Shown piece after piece: positions 25,487 through 34,026 of a stretch of DNA of 42,883 bases. The stretch spans positions 1 to 42,883 of the forward strand of contig CAJOHG010000027.1 in NCBI GenBank assembly GCA_905234395.1, written 5' to 3'. Position numbers and translations under genes: made by a program. The notes below the pieces were generated by a model, which worked only from the letters and a program-made list of their open reading frames with translations, had not been told where the DNA came from and searched no databases. Each line of letters opens with the position of its first letter. Positions within the stretch are counted from its first letter, which is position 1. Source of the DNA: an uncultured Selenomonadaceae bacterium (GTDB lineage: Bacteria > Bacillota > Negativicutes > Selenomonadales > Selenomonadaceae).

Positions 25487-26386
25487 TCAGCTGTTGCTGC
25501 TCCACATTTTAGCTTTGAGCACGTCGTAATAATTTTTGTCGTCGAACTTGACAATCTGCGCGGTCGTTTTGGATTTGCGAACAACAATTTCGTCGTTGGG
25601 CTGAACTTTGTGGCTGACTTGCCCGTCAAGCGTGACAATCACATCTTGCATTGCGGAGATTTTGATTAGAACTTCATCGTCCTCGCTCACGACGAGCGGA
25701 CGCATTTGAAATGTATGCGCACAAATCGGCGTCAACAGCAGTGCGCGAATCATCGGATTGAGAATCGGACCGCCTGCGCTCAATGAATAAGCCGTGGAAC
25801 CTGTCGGGCTGGAAACGATAATTCCGTCGGCTTTGTAGTCCATAAGGTGCGTTTGATTGATGTAAAGTCCGAGCCGCAACATTCGCGCGACGCCGCCTTT
25901 CGTGATGACAACATCATTAATAGCGTTGCCGAGAAATTTTTCGCCGAGTTCATTGCGAACGTAACCGCTCAATAAAAGTCGACGCTCCACGCGATATTGT
26001 CCCGCCAAAATCTTGGCAAGACGCCCTTCAAGTTCGCGCGGCTCAATGTCAGCCAAAAATCCCAACGTGCCGAGATTGATGCCGCAGACAGGAACGTTTT
26101 GCTCACCGAATCTGCGACAGACGCCCAGTAAAGTCCCGTCGCCGCCGATTGAAAGTGCCATGTCGACATGAACGCGTTCGACGCAGGGCAAGCCGTATTC
26201 CTCTTTGCGAAATTGACGAGCTTCGGTCGCGGGCATAACAAGTCGCACGTCCTTATTGTGATAGAAATTAAAAATGCGGTCGACGATTTCGCCGGCGCGC
26301 CGTTTGCTCATGTTCGGGAAAACTGCCAACTGCATCATGCCCGCATCAACGCCGAACACTGTGCCGAAAACATTTGGTCTAGCCAT
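25487..26386 (-). CDS. nadK: NAD kinase
   Basis: Phosphorylates NAD to NADP with ATP or polyphosphate. The 299-residue protein shows the family motifs LSIGGDGTLLG, NLGTLGFLADI, DYKADGIIVSSPTGSTAYSL and the late VTLDGQ. It has about 17 extra N-terminal residues before MMQLAVFPN, where most family members start. I keep the ATG at 26386 because GAGGAG lies just upstream and the ATG overlaps the tlyA stop (TGATG), a normal coupled junction. The dxs-tlyA-nadK order is typical of Firmicutes. Confidence 0.92.
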   Translation of the reverse strand: MARPNVFGTVFGVDAGMMQLAVFPNMSKRRAGEIVDRIFNFYHNKDVRLVMPATEARQFRKEEYGLPCVERVHVDMALSIGGDGTLLGVCRRFGEQNVPVCGINLGTLGFLADIEPRELEGRLAKILAGQYRVERRLLLSGYVRNELGEKFLGNAINDVVITKGGVARMLRLGLYINQTHLMDYKADGIIVSSPTGSTAYSLSAGGPILNPMIRALLLTPICAHTFQMRPLVVSEDDEVLIKISAMQDVIVTLDGQVSHKVQPNDEIVVRKSKTTAQIVKFDDKNYYDVLKAKMWSSNS

Positions 26387-27180
26387 CAGTTTAACTCCTC
26401 GTGTGCCGCATTAACAATCGATTGAATTTCAAATTCAGCCGTCGAATCTTCGACCTTTGACAAGTGCGCCAGATATTCGATGTTGCCTTCCGGGCCTTTG
26501 ACGGGCGAAAAATCCACGCCGCGAATTTTAAAGCCGACTTCCGCCGCAAAAGTCAGCACGTGTTCGATAACCGTTGCATGAATTTTTTTGTCACGCACGA
26601 CGCCTTTTTTGCCGACGTGTTCACGACCTGCCTCGAATTGCGGTTTTATCAGCGCGACGACTTCGCCCGAATCAATCAGCACGTCAAAGACAATCGGCAA
26701 AACTTTTTCCAGCGAGATAAACGCCACGTCGATTGTCGCGAAGTTTATATCGTCAAGAAAATCTGCGCGCGTGACGTTGCGAATGTTCGTGCGTTCCATG
26801 TTGACGACTTGAACGTTGCTCCGAAGTTTCCACGCCAGTTGCCCGTAGCCGACATCAATCGCATAAACTTTAGCCGCGCCGTGTTGCAACATGCAATCGG
26901 TAAAGCCGCCCGTCGACGCGCCGACATCAACCGCAATTTTTCCGCTCAAAACGATTTTGAACACGTCGAGAGCTTTTTGAAGTTTCAAGCCGCCGCGACT
27001 GACAAAAGGCAACTCTTCGCCGAGAACGCGAATTTCAGCGTCAATCGGAATCAGAGTGCCCGCCTTGTCGATTTTCTGTCCGTTCACGAGAATTTTTCCA
27101 GCCATAATCATCGCCTTGGCACGAGCGCGGCTGTCGAAAATTTTTTTCTCCGTCAAGATAACGTCGAGTCGTTGTTTCAT
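26386..27180 (-). CDS. tlyA: TlyA-family rRNA 2'-O-methyltransferase
   Basis: A 264-residue protein. The N-terminal S4 RNA-binding domain is QRLDVILTEKKIFDSRARAK. The FtsJ/RrmJ-like methyltransferase domain follows: DVGASTGGFTDCMLQHGA, YAIDVGYGQLAWKLR, ATIDVAFISLEKVLP, LIKPQFEAGRE. Family members methylate 16S and 23S rRNA riboses; some were first described as hemolysins. The ATG at 27180 lies directly after the right repeat of a small element inserted between dxs and tlyA. Without that insert the dxs stop would overlap this ATG (ATGA), and no good Shine-Dalgarno site is now seen. Confidence 0.88.
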   Translation of the reverse strand: MKQRLDVILTEKKIFDSRARAKAMIMAGKILVNGQKIDKAGTLIPIDAEIRVLGEELPFVSRGGLKLQKALDVFKIVLSGKIAVDVGASTGGFTDCMLQHGAAKVYAIDVGYGQLAWKLRSNVQVVNMERTNIRNVTRADFLDDINFATIDVAFISLEKVLPIVFDVLIDSGEVVALIKPQFEAGREHVGKKGVVRDKKIHATVIEHVLTFAAEVGFKIRGVDFSPVKGPEGNIEYLAHLSKVEDSTAEFEIQSIVNAAHEELN

Positions 27181-27195
27181 GTTGTCACCGTCAAG
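27181..27195 (-). repeat. Direct repeat, tlyA side (displaced dxs tail)
   Basis: GTTGTCACCGTCAAG matches 27275-27289 at 14 of 15 bases. On the minus strand it would read LTVTT-stop, with the stop overlapping the tlyA ATG. This is probably the original dxs end. Confidence 0.7.
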
Positions 27196-27274
27196 GCAAC
27201 GTGACGTTGCATCCGGCGTGTATGCTTTTTAGCGATTGATAACCGCAACTTGTCATCGCACTTGAATGCTTTAC
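27196..27274 (-). mobile_element. Small stop-codon element, copy 2 (after dxs)
   Basis: A 79-bp insert. On the minus strand it begins GTAAAGC, giving dxs its stop TAA, and ends with the palindrome GCAACGTCACGTTGC directly against the right repeat. It shares TTCAAGYGCGATGAYAA and YGGAYGCAACGTCACGTTGC with the insert after cydA, in the same orientation relative to the host gene. It carries no gene. Confidence 0.7.
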
Positions 27275-29172
27275 GTTGTCGCCGTCAAGAAGCCAAAAAT
27301 TATTTCGTTAATTCGTTCGTGAATTCGTTGCGAAATTTTCCGAGCCGTCAATCCGCACAAATCCAACAGCTCCGCGCGAGTGCCCTGCTCAACAAATTTG
27401 TCCGCGATACCGAATCGTAGCAATGGCGTTGAAATTTTTTCGTCCGCCAAAAATTCTGCGACTGCCGAGCCGAATCCGCCTGCCAACGTTCCTTCTTCGC
27501 ACGTGACCAAAAGTTTCGTTGACCGCGCGAATTTTTTTATCAGCTCCGTATCGAGCGGCTTGACAAATCGAGCGTTGAGCACGTTGACCGACAAATTTTT
27601 ATCGCGCAGAATTTTCGCCGCGTCGAGTGAAGTTTGAACCATTGTGCCGACCGCGAAGATTGTTGCGTCCGCCGAAGAGTGTTGCTCAAGAATTTCTGCC
27701 TTGCCCCACGGAATTTTTGACGGCTCTGCTTTGACGACGACGCCGCGACCTGCTCCGCGCGGATAACGAATTGCGACGGGAAAATTTTTTTTGACTGCCG
27801 CGAAAATCATTTGCCGCAAATCGTTTTCGTCTTTTGGCGCGAGAATGTTCATGTTCGGGATTGTGCGCAGATAAGCCAAATCGAACGCTCCGTGATGTGT
27901 CGCGCCGTCTTCGCCGACAAGCCCGGATCTGTCCAAACATAAAACTACGGGCAGATTTTGTAAGCAGATGTCGTGGAGAATTTGATCGTAGCCGCGCTGA
28001 AAAAACGTCGAATAAATCGCAACGACAGGTTTCAAACCGCCCGCCGCCATTCCTGCCGCCAAAGTTACCGCGTGTTCTTCGGCAATGCCAACGTCGAAAA
28101 ATCTGCGCGGGAAAAATTCGGCGAACTTCTTTAATCCTGTACCCGAAGGCATTGCGGCAGTTATCGCAACAATTTTTTCGTCACGTGCGGCGCAGTCGAT
28201 GACGGCTTGCGAAAAAATTTCGGTGTAGCTCGGCGGAGATTTCTTCTTGAGAATTTGCCCGGTTGCCTTGTCGAATTTGCCGACGCCGTGAAATTTTTCG
28301 GGCGAATTTTCGGCGGGCGCATAACCTTTGCCTTTCGTGGTGTGAACGTGAATTAACACCGGCGCATCAATCACATCGACACGAGAAAAAATATCGCGCA
28401 TGTTTTTGATGTCGTGACCGTCAAGCGGACCAAGATACGTGAAACCTAACGCCTCGAACAATGAGCCGGGCACGATTGCCGATTTCAAACCGTGACGAAC
28501 ATTTTTCGCGGCGAGCAAAATTTTTTCGCTGATGTCGGGAAACGGAATGTTGCGGACGAATTCTTCAAACTCTCTTTTGGCGCGGTGATATTGCGGCTTA
28601 AGTCGAAGCTCCGAAAGATATTCCGACAGTGCGCCGACGTTTTTGTCGATTGACATTTCGTTATCGTTGAGAATGACGAGCAACTTTTTTTTGAGCTGCC
28701 CTGCGTGATTGAGAGCCTCGAAAGCCTCTCCGCCCGTCAATGCACCGTCGCCGATGACTGCGATGACTCTGCGCGGGATTCGCTCAATTTCGGCGGCGAT
28801 TAAAAGTCCCAATGCGGCACTAATGGACGTTGACGCGTGACCGACACCGAAAGAATCAAAAGGCGACTCGCCACGCTTTGGAAAGCCTGTAATGCCGCCC
28901 AAAGTCCGCAAAGTGTGGAAAGTGTCGCGTCGCCCTGTCAAAATTTTGTGCGTGTAAGCTTGATGTCCGACGTCCCAGACAAGTCGATCGCGACTGAAGT
29001 CGAACACGGAATAAAGTGCAAGTGTCAGCTCGACCGTACCGAGACTCGGCGCAAGATGTCCGCCGTTTTTCGCGACCGTCGTCAAGATCAGCTCTCGAAT
29101 TTCGCCCGCCAACGTTTCAAGATCACTCAAGCTCATCTTTTTAAGGTCGGCGGGTGAGCTCAATCTTTTCAA
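27271..29172 (-). CDS. dxs: 1-deoxy-D-xylulose-5-phosphate synthase
   Basis: First enzyme of the MEP isoprenoid pathway; condenses pyruvate and glyceraldehyde-3-phosphate with TPP. The 633-residue protein has the usual length. Seen are GGHLAPSLGTVELTLAL, DVGHQAYTHKILTGR, the TPP-binding GDGALTGGEAFEAL...NDNEMSI, the central DVGIAEEHAVTLAAGMA and the C-terminal CEEGTLAGGFGSAVAE. The start is not certain: the TTG at 29172 is 16 bases from AAGGAG, and a non-standard start a few codons upstream is possible. The 3' end carries a small inserted element that supplies the stop. ispA is the next biosynthetic gene upstream. Confidence 0.93.
   Translation of the reverse strand: MKRLSSPADLKKMSLSDLETLAGEIRELILTTVAKNGGHLAPSLGTVELTLALYSVFDFSRDRLVWDVGHQAYTHKILTGRRDTFHTLRTLGGITGFPKRGESPFDSFGVGHASTSISAALGLLIAAEIERIPRRVIAVIGDGALTGGEAFEALNHAGQLKKKLLVILNDNEMSIDKNVGALSEYLSELRLKPQYHRAKREFEEFVRNIPFPDISEKILLAAKNVRHGLKSAIVPGSLFEALGFTYLGPLDGHDIKNMRDIFSRVDVIDAPVLIHVHTTKGKGYAPAENSPEKFHGVGKFDKATGQILKKKSPPSYTEIFSQAVIDCAARDEKIVAITAAMPSGTGLKKFAEFFPRRFFDVGIAEEHAVTLAAGMAAGGLKPVVAIYSTFFQRGYDQILHDICLQNLPVVLCLDRSGLVGEDGATHHGAFDLAYLRTIPNMNILAPKDENDLRQMIFAAVKKNFPVAIRYPRGAGRGVVVKAEPSKIPWGKAEILEQHSSADATIFAVGTMVQTSLDAAKILRDKNLSVNVLNARFVKPLDTELIKKFARSTKLLVTCEEGTLAGGFGSAVAEFLADEKISTPLLRFGIADKFVEQGTRAELLDLCGLTARKISQRIHERINEIIFGFLTATT
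27275..27289 (-). repeat. Direct repeat, dxs side
   Basis: GTTGTCGCCGTCAAG encodes the dxs end (LTATT) on the minus strand and matches 27181-27195 at 14 of 15 bases. The pair flanks the 79-bp element. Confidence 0.7.
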
Positions 29173-29193
29173 CAGTCCCGTGATAATCTCTCC

Positions 29194-29685
29194 TTAATTG
29201 TTCCCTGCAAAGTCTTTGCCTTCGGTAACCAAAAGCGCGTTGTAATATTCGACTTCAATCAAAGATGCAAGCGGAACTTCCTGCCAAGTGATATTGTTGT
29301 TGGTGTAGTGCATGTAGTCGATCGGTTTGCCGTCGGCGGTGTAAGAGATGCGGTCGGTGATGCAGTAATATCTGCCTTCGTTGCCTTCCTTTTTGAATTG
29401 AATCGTCGTCACGTCGTAAGAGAGACTTTCCAGACCGGGTGCCACGTTGGTGTTGTTGCGATACCACTCAATCATGTTATTGCGTCCGCGTTCGCTGAAA
29501 ACCTGTTTGAACGACGCGCTGAACGTTGTGTTGTCGGTACCGCGCACGGAAACTTTAACAGTGCTCGGATCCATGTAAATCGTGTTGTCGTCGCCGTCAA
29601 TGTAAATTTGTTCCCAGCCCGCCGCCAACACAGTCACCGCGCTCATCATTACGACAAGCAACGTCGCAAAAAAAATTCTCTTCAT
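29194..29685 (-). CDS. Small secreted protein, surface-adhesin-E-like
   Basis: A 163-residue protein with a clear signal peptide (MKRIFFATLLVVMMSAVTVL then AAG). The mature part is beta-rich: WEQIYIDGDDNTIYMDPSTV and later DVTTIQFKKEGNEGRYYCIT. This pattern (a short secreted protein beginning W..IY.D......DP.S.) resembles the surface-adhesin E-like fold group of Gram-negatives, but I am not certain. AAGGAGTG precedes the ATG. It sits between ispA and dxs, 21 bases before the dxs start, so it is co-transcribed with isoprenoid genes for no clear reason. Confidence 0.65.
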   Translation of the reverse strand: MKRIFFATLLVVMMSAVTVLAAGWEQIYIDGDDNTIYMDPSTVKVSVRGTDNTTFSASFKQVFSERGRNNMIEWYRNNTNVAPGLESLSYDVTTIQFKKEGNEGRYYCITDRISYTADGKPIDYMHYTNNNITWQEVPLASLIEVEYYNALLVTEGKDFAGNN

Positions 29686-29763
29686 TACAATCCACTCCTT
29701 AAAAAAAATTTTTTAACGGCGTTCGCTATTCGACGCATTCAAGAGAAAATCCTGTTGCACCGA

Positions 29764-30642
29764 TTATTTTTCGCGTGTGATTAAATATTGAACCAGTTCG
29801 CGCAGAAAGTCAGCTTCCGTGCCGAAATTTTTCAGAGCAAGTAAAGCCTCGTTGACGGCGGCTTGAGCATAATTTTTAGCCTCGTCCAATGAAGTCAGCG
29901 TCACGTAAGTAGATTTAAAGTTCTTTGCGTCGGAGCCGATTGCTTTGCCCAAAATCGCCGCGTTGCCTGTCACGTCAAGTATATCGTCGGTTATCTGGAA
30001 TGCCAGCCCGAAATTTTCAGCGTAACGCGTGAGAGCGTCAAGATTTTTTTCGGAGGCACAAGCCAATATCGCGCCCGAACGAATTGCCGCCTTGAAGAGT
30101 GCGCCGGTTTTGCCCATGTGCATACGTTTGAGCGTCGTCAAATCGATTTTAACGCCTTCCGAGCGCAAATCAATCACTTGTCCGCCGACCATGCCCGACA
30201 TTCCCGCAGCAGTGCCAATTTCGCGCAAGACCGTCAATAAAATTTCGGGCGCAACGTCTCGTTGACGGAGCACGACTTCAAAAGCCAAAGTCAACAATGC
30301 ATCGCCGGCAAGAATCGCCATCGCCTCGCCGAAAACTTTGTGATTGGTCAATTTGCCGCGCCGATAATCGTCGTCGTCCATTGCGGGCAAGTCGTCATGA
30401 ATCAGCGAATACGTGTGAATCATTTCCAGCGCGTCGGCAACCGTGATGAATTTTTCGCCCGAACCGTTGACCGCATCAGCCGCAGCCATCAACAAAATCG
30501 GTCGCAAACGTTTTCCGCCCGCCATTAATGAATATTCCATTGCCTGCAACAATTTTTCGTCAAGTGACTTTGTGCGGTGCAATTCGCGAATCAAATCAGC
30601 CTCGACCAGTTCAACGCGTTGTCGCCATAATTTTTTGAACAT
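29764..30642 (-). CDS. ispA: Polyprenyl synthetase (farnesyl diphosphate synthase type)
   Basis: Condenses IPP with DMAPP and GPP to make FPP, the precursor of undecaprenyl and quinone chains. The 292-residue protein has both Asp-rich motifs: DDLPAMD (83-89), with the LIH before it, and DDILD in the second half. Also seen are GGKRLRP, ALLTLAFEV, GGQVIDL and MHMGKTGALF. The size and motif spacing are those of short-chain IspA enzymes. AGGAGG precedes the ATG. It heads the minus-strand ispA-dxs-tlyA-nadK run, from a promoter at 30675-30683. Confidence 0.93.
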   Translation of the reverse strand: MFKKLWRQRVELVEADLIRELHRTKSLDEKLLQAMEYSLMAGGKRLRPILLMAAADAVNGSGEKFITVADALEMIHTYSLIHDDLPAMDDDDYRRGKLTNHKVFGEAMAILAGDALLTLAFEVVLRQRDVAPEILLTVLREIGTAAGMSGMVGGQVIDLRSEGVKIDLTTLKRMHMGKTGALFKAAIRSGAILACASEKNLDALTRYAENFGLAFQITDDILDVTGNAAILGKAIGSDAKNFKSTYVTLTSLDEAKNYAQAAVNEALLALKNFGTEADFLRELVQYLITREK

Positions 30643-30674
30643 GATTATCCTCCTTCAAGCTCAATTTCGCGCAC

Positions 30675-30683
30675 ATTCTATCA
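30675..30683 (-). promoter_or_regulatory. Extended -10 promoter for ispA
   Basis: On the minus strand, TGATAGAAT with the same context (TGTGATAGAAT) as before the AIM24-family gene at 8078. No clear -35 is seen, as is usual with an extended -10. It lies in the divergent gap between ispA and the deacetylase gene. Confidence 0.45.
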
Positions 30684-30758
30684 CATTTTCGGCAAGCAGG
30701 ATAATCGACGTTGACGACAGAATTATCGCGCGAGAACATTGCAAAGGAAAAGATTCGC

Positions 30759-31562
30759 ATGAAAAAAATTTTTTGCCTCGCGCTGATAATCGGACTGATT
30801 TTTTCGGGCGTGAAGGTTTACAAATTGCAAGCGCAGAGTGCCGAAGAAATTGCCGCAATCGCCGAAGGCCCAAAAATTCTCGTACTCAACTATCACCAAA
30901 TCGAAAACAAAAATACTTCGCTATCCGTTGATGTGAACAGTTTCGATACGCAGATGAAATTTCTCGTCGACAGCGGTTGCATTACGATAACGCCCGATGA
31001 ACTTTATGCGGGACTGCGCGGCGAAATTGAACTTCCGCCAAAGCCTGTGCTGATAACCTTCGACGACGGCTATTTGGACAACTACAGGAACGCGTTCCCG
31101 ATTCTCAAGAAATACGGCTTGCGCGCGACGATTTTTATCATTCCGGCTTTCACGAGCGTTCAGCCCGGCTATATGACGTGGGAACAGCTCAAGGAAATGG
31201 AGCAAAGCGGCATCACGATTGAATCGCACACGTTGACGCACCCGAAGCTTGAAGAATTGCCCGACGACGAAATTCGCAGTGAATTGCTCAACTCGAAGAC
31301 GCTCCTTGAACAAAATCTGGGACACCCGATCGAATTTCTCGCTTATCCGACCGGCACTTACAATTTGCACATCGCGGGCATTGCGCAGGACATCGGCTAC
31401 AAAGGCGCGTTCACGATTAAATACGGCGTTGTAGATCGCGGCAGTAATTTCTTTGCTCTCGAACGCGTCCCGATTTTTCACACGCCGACGACCATGAAAG
31501 ATTTTTACGAGCGCATTGCCTGGAAACAGAGCTTTGAAGAGTTCGGCTGGATAAAAAAATAA
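30759..31562 (+). CDS. Polysaccharide deacetylase (carbohydrate esterase 4), exported
   Basis: A 267-residue protein with an N-terminal hydrophobic signal or anchor (MKKIFCLALIIGLIFSGVKV). The NodB-homology domain has LNYHQI, the catalytic TFDDGYLDNY (base Asp and metal-binding Asp), a Gly-rich KYGLRATIFI strand, the metal-binding HTLTHP, and LAYPTG with YKGAFTI. This is the layout of PgaB/IcaB-type and peptidoglycan deacetylases, which remove N-acetyl groups from envelope glycans. Its exact substrate cannot be told. AAAGGA lies 9 bases before the ATG at 30759; the open frame begins upstream without a signal. It is divergent from ispA. Confidence 0.85.
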   Translation: MKKIFCLALIIGLIFSGVKVYKLQAQSAEEIAAIAEGPKILVLNYHQIENKNTSLSVDVNSFDTQMKFLVDSGCITITPDELYAGLRGEIELPPKPVLITFDDGYLDNYRNAFPILKKYGLRATIFIIPAFTSVQPGYMTWEQLKEMEQSGITIESHTLTHPKLEELPDDEIRSELLNSKTLLEQNLGHPIEFLAYPTGTYNLHIAGIAQDIGYKGAFTIKYGVVDRGSNFFALERVPIFHTPTTMKDFYERIAWKQSFEEFGWIKK

Positions 31563-31596
31563 TGCGGCGTCGACAGCTTGTCGTCCATAAAAAAAT

Positions 31597-31625
31597 TTGA
31601 CGTTGTGCCCGCGTAATGATAAATT
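31597..31625 (+). promoter_or_regulatory. Promoter for the threonine ammonia-lyase gene
   Basis: TTGACG (31597-31602), 17 bases, TAAATT (31620-31625), about 30 bases before the gene start. No leader peptide or T-box is seen in the short leader. Confidence 0.6.
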
Positions 31626-31655
31626 ATTCGCATTAAGCAAGGGAGGTTAAAAGTT

Positions 31656-32933
31656 TTGAGCGATACAAAAAATTCTGCGGAGGCGGAGGAAAAAAAATTG
31701 TCGTCTGCCGAAATTGTCGAACGCACGACAATCGCCGACGTTTACCGCGCAGATAAACAACTCGCCGGGATCGTCAAGAAGACGAAACTCATTCCGAGCG
31801 ATTTTTTTTCGGAGCTTAGCGGCAATGAAATTTTCCTCAAGCCGGAGAACATGCAACATACCGGCGCATTCAAACTTCGCGGCGCATACAACAAAATCAG
31901 TCACTTAACGGAAGCCGAACGTCAACGCGGAGTTATCACGGCGTCTGCAGGCAATCACGCTCAAGGTGTCGCATTTGCCGCGCAGAAACTCGGTGTCAAA
32001 GCCGTCATCTGTATGCCCGCAACCACGCCGATTTTGAAAGTCGAAGCAACCAAAGCTTACGGTGCGGAAGTTGTTCTTCACGGCGACGGTTTCGACGATG
32101 CTTATCAGTACAGCCTGGAACTCTGCAAAGCTCACGGTTATGTTTATGTTCATCCGTTCAACGATTTGGAAGTTCTGCTCGGACAAGGAACGACTGCGCT
32201 TGAAATTATCAACGAGCTTAAGGACGTTGACGCAATTTTAGTTCCGATTGGCGGCGGCGGATTTGCAAGCGGCGTGGCTCTCGCGACAAAAGTTGTCAGC
32301 CCGCAAGTTAAAGTTATCGGCGTCGAACCGGAAAATGCGGCTTGCATGAAGGCGGCTCTCGATGCGGGCAAGATTGTCTCGCTCAAAAGTTCCGACACCG
32401 TTGCCGACGGTTGCGCCGTGAAAACTGCGGGCGATTTGACGTTCGCTTTCTGCCAAAAATATCTCGACGAAATTATCACCGTCAACGAAATGGAAATCAT
32501 GAGCGCGCTTTTGTATCTGATTGAAAAGCACAAACTCATCGCGGAAGGTGCGGGCGTCCTAAGTCTCGCGGCGTTGAATAAACTTCCGTTCAAGGGCAAA
32601 AAAGTCGTGGCGATTGTCAGCGGCGGCAACATCGACATTTCCACGTTGAGCGCGCTGATTGACAAGGCGTTGATTGTTCGCGGCAGAATCTTTTGCTTTG
32701 ACGTGCTGCTTGCCGATAAGCCCGGCGAACTTTTGAACGTCTCGCGAATTTTGTCGGAAGAAAATGCCAACGTCATCAAACTGGAACACGATCAAGCTCG
32801 CGTCACGGACAGCTTTAAAAAGGTCGGGCTTGAAGTAACGGTTGAGACGCACAATCAGGCGCACATCGACAGAATCATTCGCGCGTTGAATAAACACGGC
32901 TACGAGATCGAGAAAATCGACTTGCTCCGCTGA
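31656..32933 (+). CDS. ilvA: Threonine ammonia-lyase with C-terminal ACT domain
   Basis: Deaminates threonine to 2-oxobutanoate with PLP. The 425-residue protein has a catalytic domain with K73 (GAFKLRGAYNK), SAGNHAQGVAFAA, the PLP phosphate loop GGGGFASGVA and SGGNID. A single short ACT-like domain of about 80 residues follows (FDVLLADKPGELLNVSRIL). That matches the single-ACT group, shared by allosteric biosynthetic and catabolic enzymes, so ilvA versus tdcB cannot be settled. There is an unusual charged N-terminal extension of about 25 residues. The TTG start follows GGGAGG with good spacing. A methylase gene follows after 18 bases. Confidence 0.88.
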   Translation: MSDTKNSAEAEEKKLSSAEIVERTTIADVYRADKQLAGIVKKTKLIPSDFFSELSGNEIFLKPENMQHTGAFKLRGAYNKISHLTEAERQRGVITASAGNHAQGVAFAAQKLGVKAVICMPATTPILKVEATKAYGAEVVLHGDGFDDAYQYSLELCKAHGYVYVHPFNDLEVLLGQGTTALEIINELKDVDAILVPIGGGGFASGVALATKVVSPQVKVIGVEPENAACMKAALDAGKIVSLKSSDTVADGCAVKTAGDLTFAFCQKYLDEIITVNEMEIMSALLYLIEKHKLIAEGAGVLSLAALNKLPFKGKKVVAIVSGGNIDISTLSALIDKALIVRGRIFCFDVLLADKPGELLNVSRILSEENANVIKLEHDQARVTDSFKKVGLEVTVETHNQAHIDRIIRALNKHGYEIEKIDLLR

Positions 32934-32951
32934 AATATCGGAGATGATTTT

Positions 32952-34019
32952 ATGGCGGACAACAGAAATTTAAATTCGGCGGCTAAGGCGAAGAAAGATA
33001 AATTCTACACGCAACTTGAGGACATCGAGAACGAGCTAAGATGGTATCGAGAATTTTTCATCGGCAAAACGATTTTCTGCAACTGCGACGATCCTTTTGA
33101 GAGCAATTTTTTTAAGTACTTCGCGGCGAAATTCAACGACCTTGAACTCAAGAAACTCATCACGACGAGCTACGCAGACTCGCCGATTGCCGGGCTTGAG
33201 ATAAATCTTTTTCCCGATAACAAGACCGCGTACATGACGGAAGTAACAGAGCTCAAGGATTGGACGGGCGACGGGCGCGAATCAATTTACGATGTTGAAT
33301 ACGCCATCAAGAACGACATTTATAAAACTCAAACGCTTACGGGCGACGAAAAATATTGCGCAGGAGATTTTCGCTCAAAGGAATGCATTAAACTGCTCAA
33401 GCAAGCTGATGTTGTCGTGACAAATCCGCCGTTTAGCGCGTTTAGAGAATACGTCGCGCAACTCATGGAGTACAATAAAAAATTCGTCATCATTGGCAAT
33501 ATCAATTCCATTACTTACAAAGAAATTTTTCCACTGATTATGCAAAATAAAATGTGGCTCGGCTACGGCATGGGACGCGCAATTTCCGGCTTCATCGTTC
33601 CAAATGATTATGAACTTTACGGGACGGAAGCTCGCATTGAAGACGGTCAGCGAATCGTTTCAACTAATCAGTGTTTGTGGTACACTAACCTTGACATTCG
33701 TAAGCGGCACGAAGAGATTGCGCTCTACAAAAAATATTCGCCGGAAGTGAATCCTCGCTATGACAATTACGACGCGATTGAAGTCAGCAAGACTGCAGAA
33801 ATTCCCGTTGATTATTTCGGCGTCATGGGCGTGCCGATAACTTTCCTTGACAAATACGACCCGCGACAATTTGAAATAATCGGACACACGGCAAGCAATG
33901 ATTTAAGTCCTGCGGTTGAGGCGTTGCGCACCGACCCTAAACATCGCAATCGCGGCAGGATAAACGGCAAAGAAAAATATGACAGGATTTTGATTCGACG
34001 ACGGACAACGGAGCATTGA
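32952..34019 (+). CDS. Adenine-specific DNA methyltransferase, EcoRI-methylase family (orphan)
   Basis: A 355-residue protein. The catalytic motif IV is TNPPF in VVVTNPPFSAFREYV (about residue 157), as in N6-adenine methylases of the EcoRI type. The N-terminus (KDKFYTQLEDIENELRWYRE, CNCDDPFESNFFKYF) and the region MWLGYGMGRAISGFIVP are typical of that family, whose members are often phage- or plasmid-borne. No restriction endonuclease lies beside it. GGAG precedes the ATG. It lies between ilvA and rsmD, 7 bases before rsmD, and shares their strand, so it appears embedded in a host operon. Methylation target unknown. Confidence 0.85.
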   Translation: MADNRNLNSAAKAKKDKFYTQLEDIENELRWYREFFIGKTIFCNCDDPFESNFFKYFAAKFNDLELKKLITTSYADSPIAGLEINLFPDNKTAYMTEVTELKDWTGDGRESIYDVEYAIKNDIYKTQTLTGDEKYCAGDFRSKECIKLLKQADVVVTNPPFSAFREYVAQLMEYNKKFVIIGNINSITYKEIFPLIMQNKMWLGYGMGRAISGFIVPNDYELYGTEARIEDGQRIVSTNQCLWYTNLDIRKRHEEIALYKKYSPEVNPRYDNYDAIEVSKTAEIPVDYFGVMGVPITFLDKYDPRQFEIIGHTASNDLSPAVEALRTDPKHRNRGRINGKEKYDRILIRRRTTEH

Positions 34020-34026
34020 AATTTTT

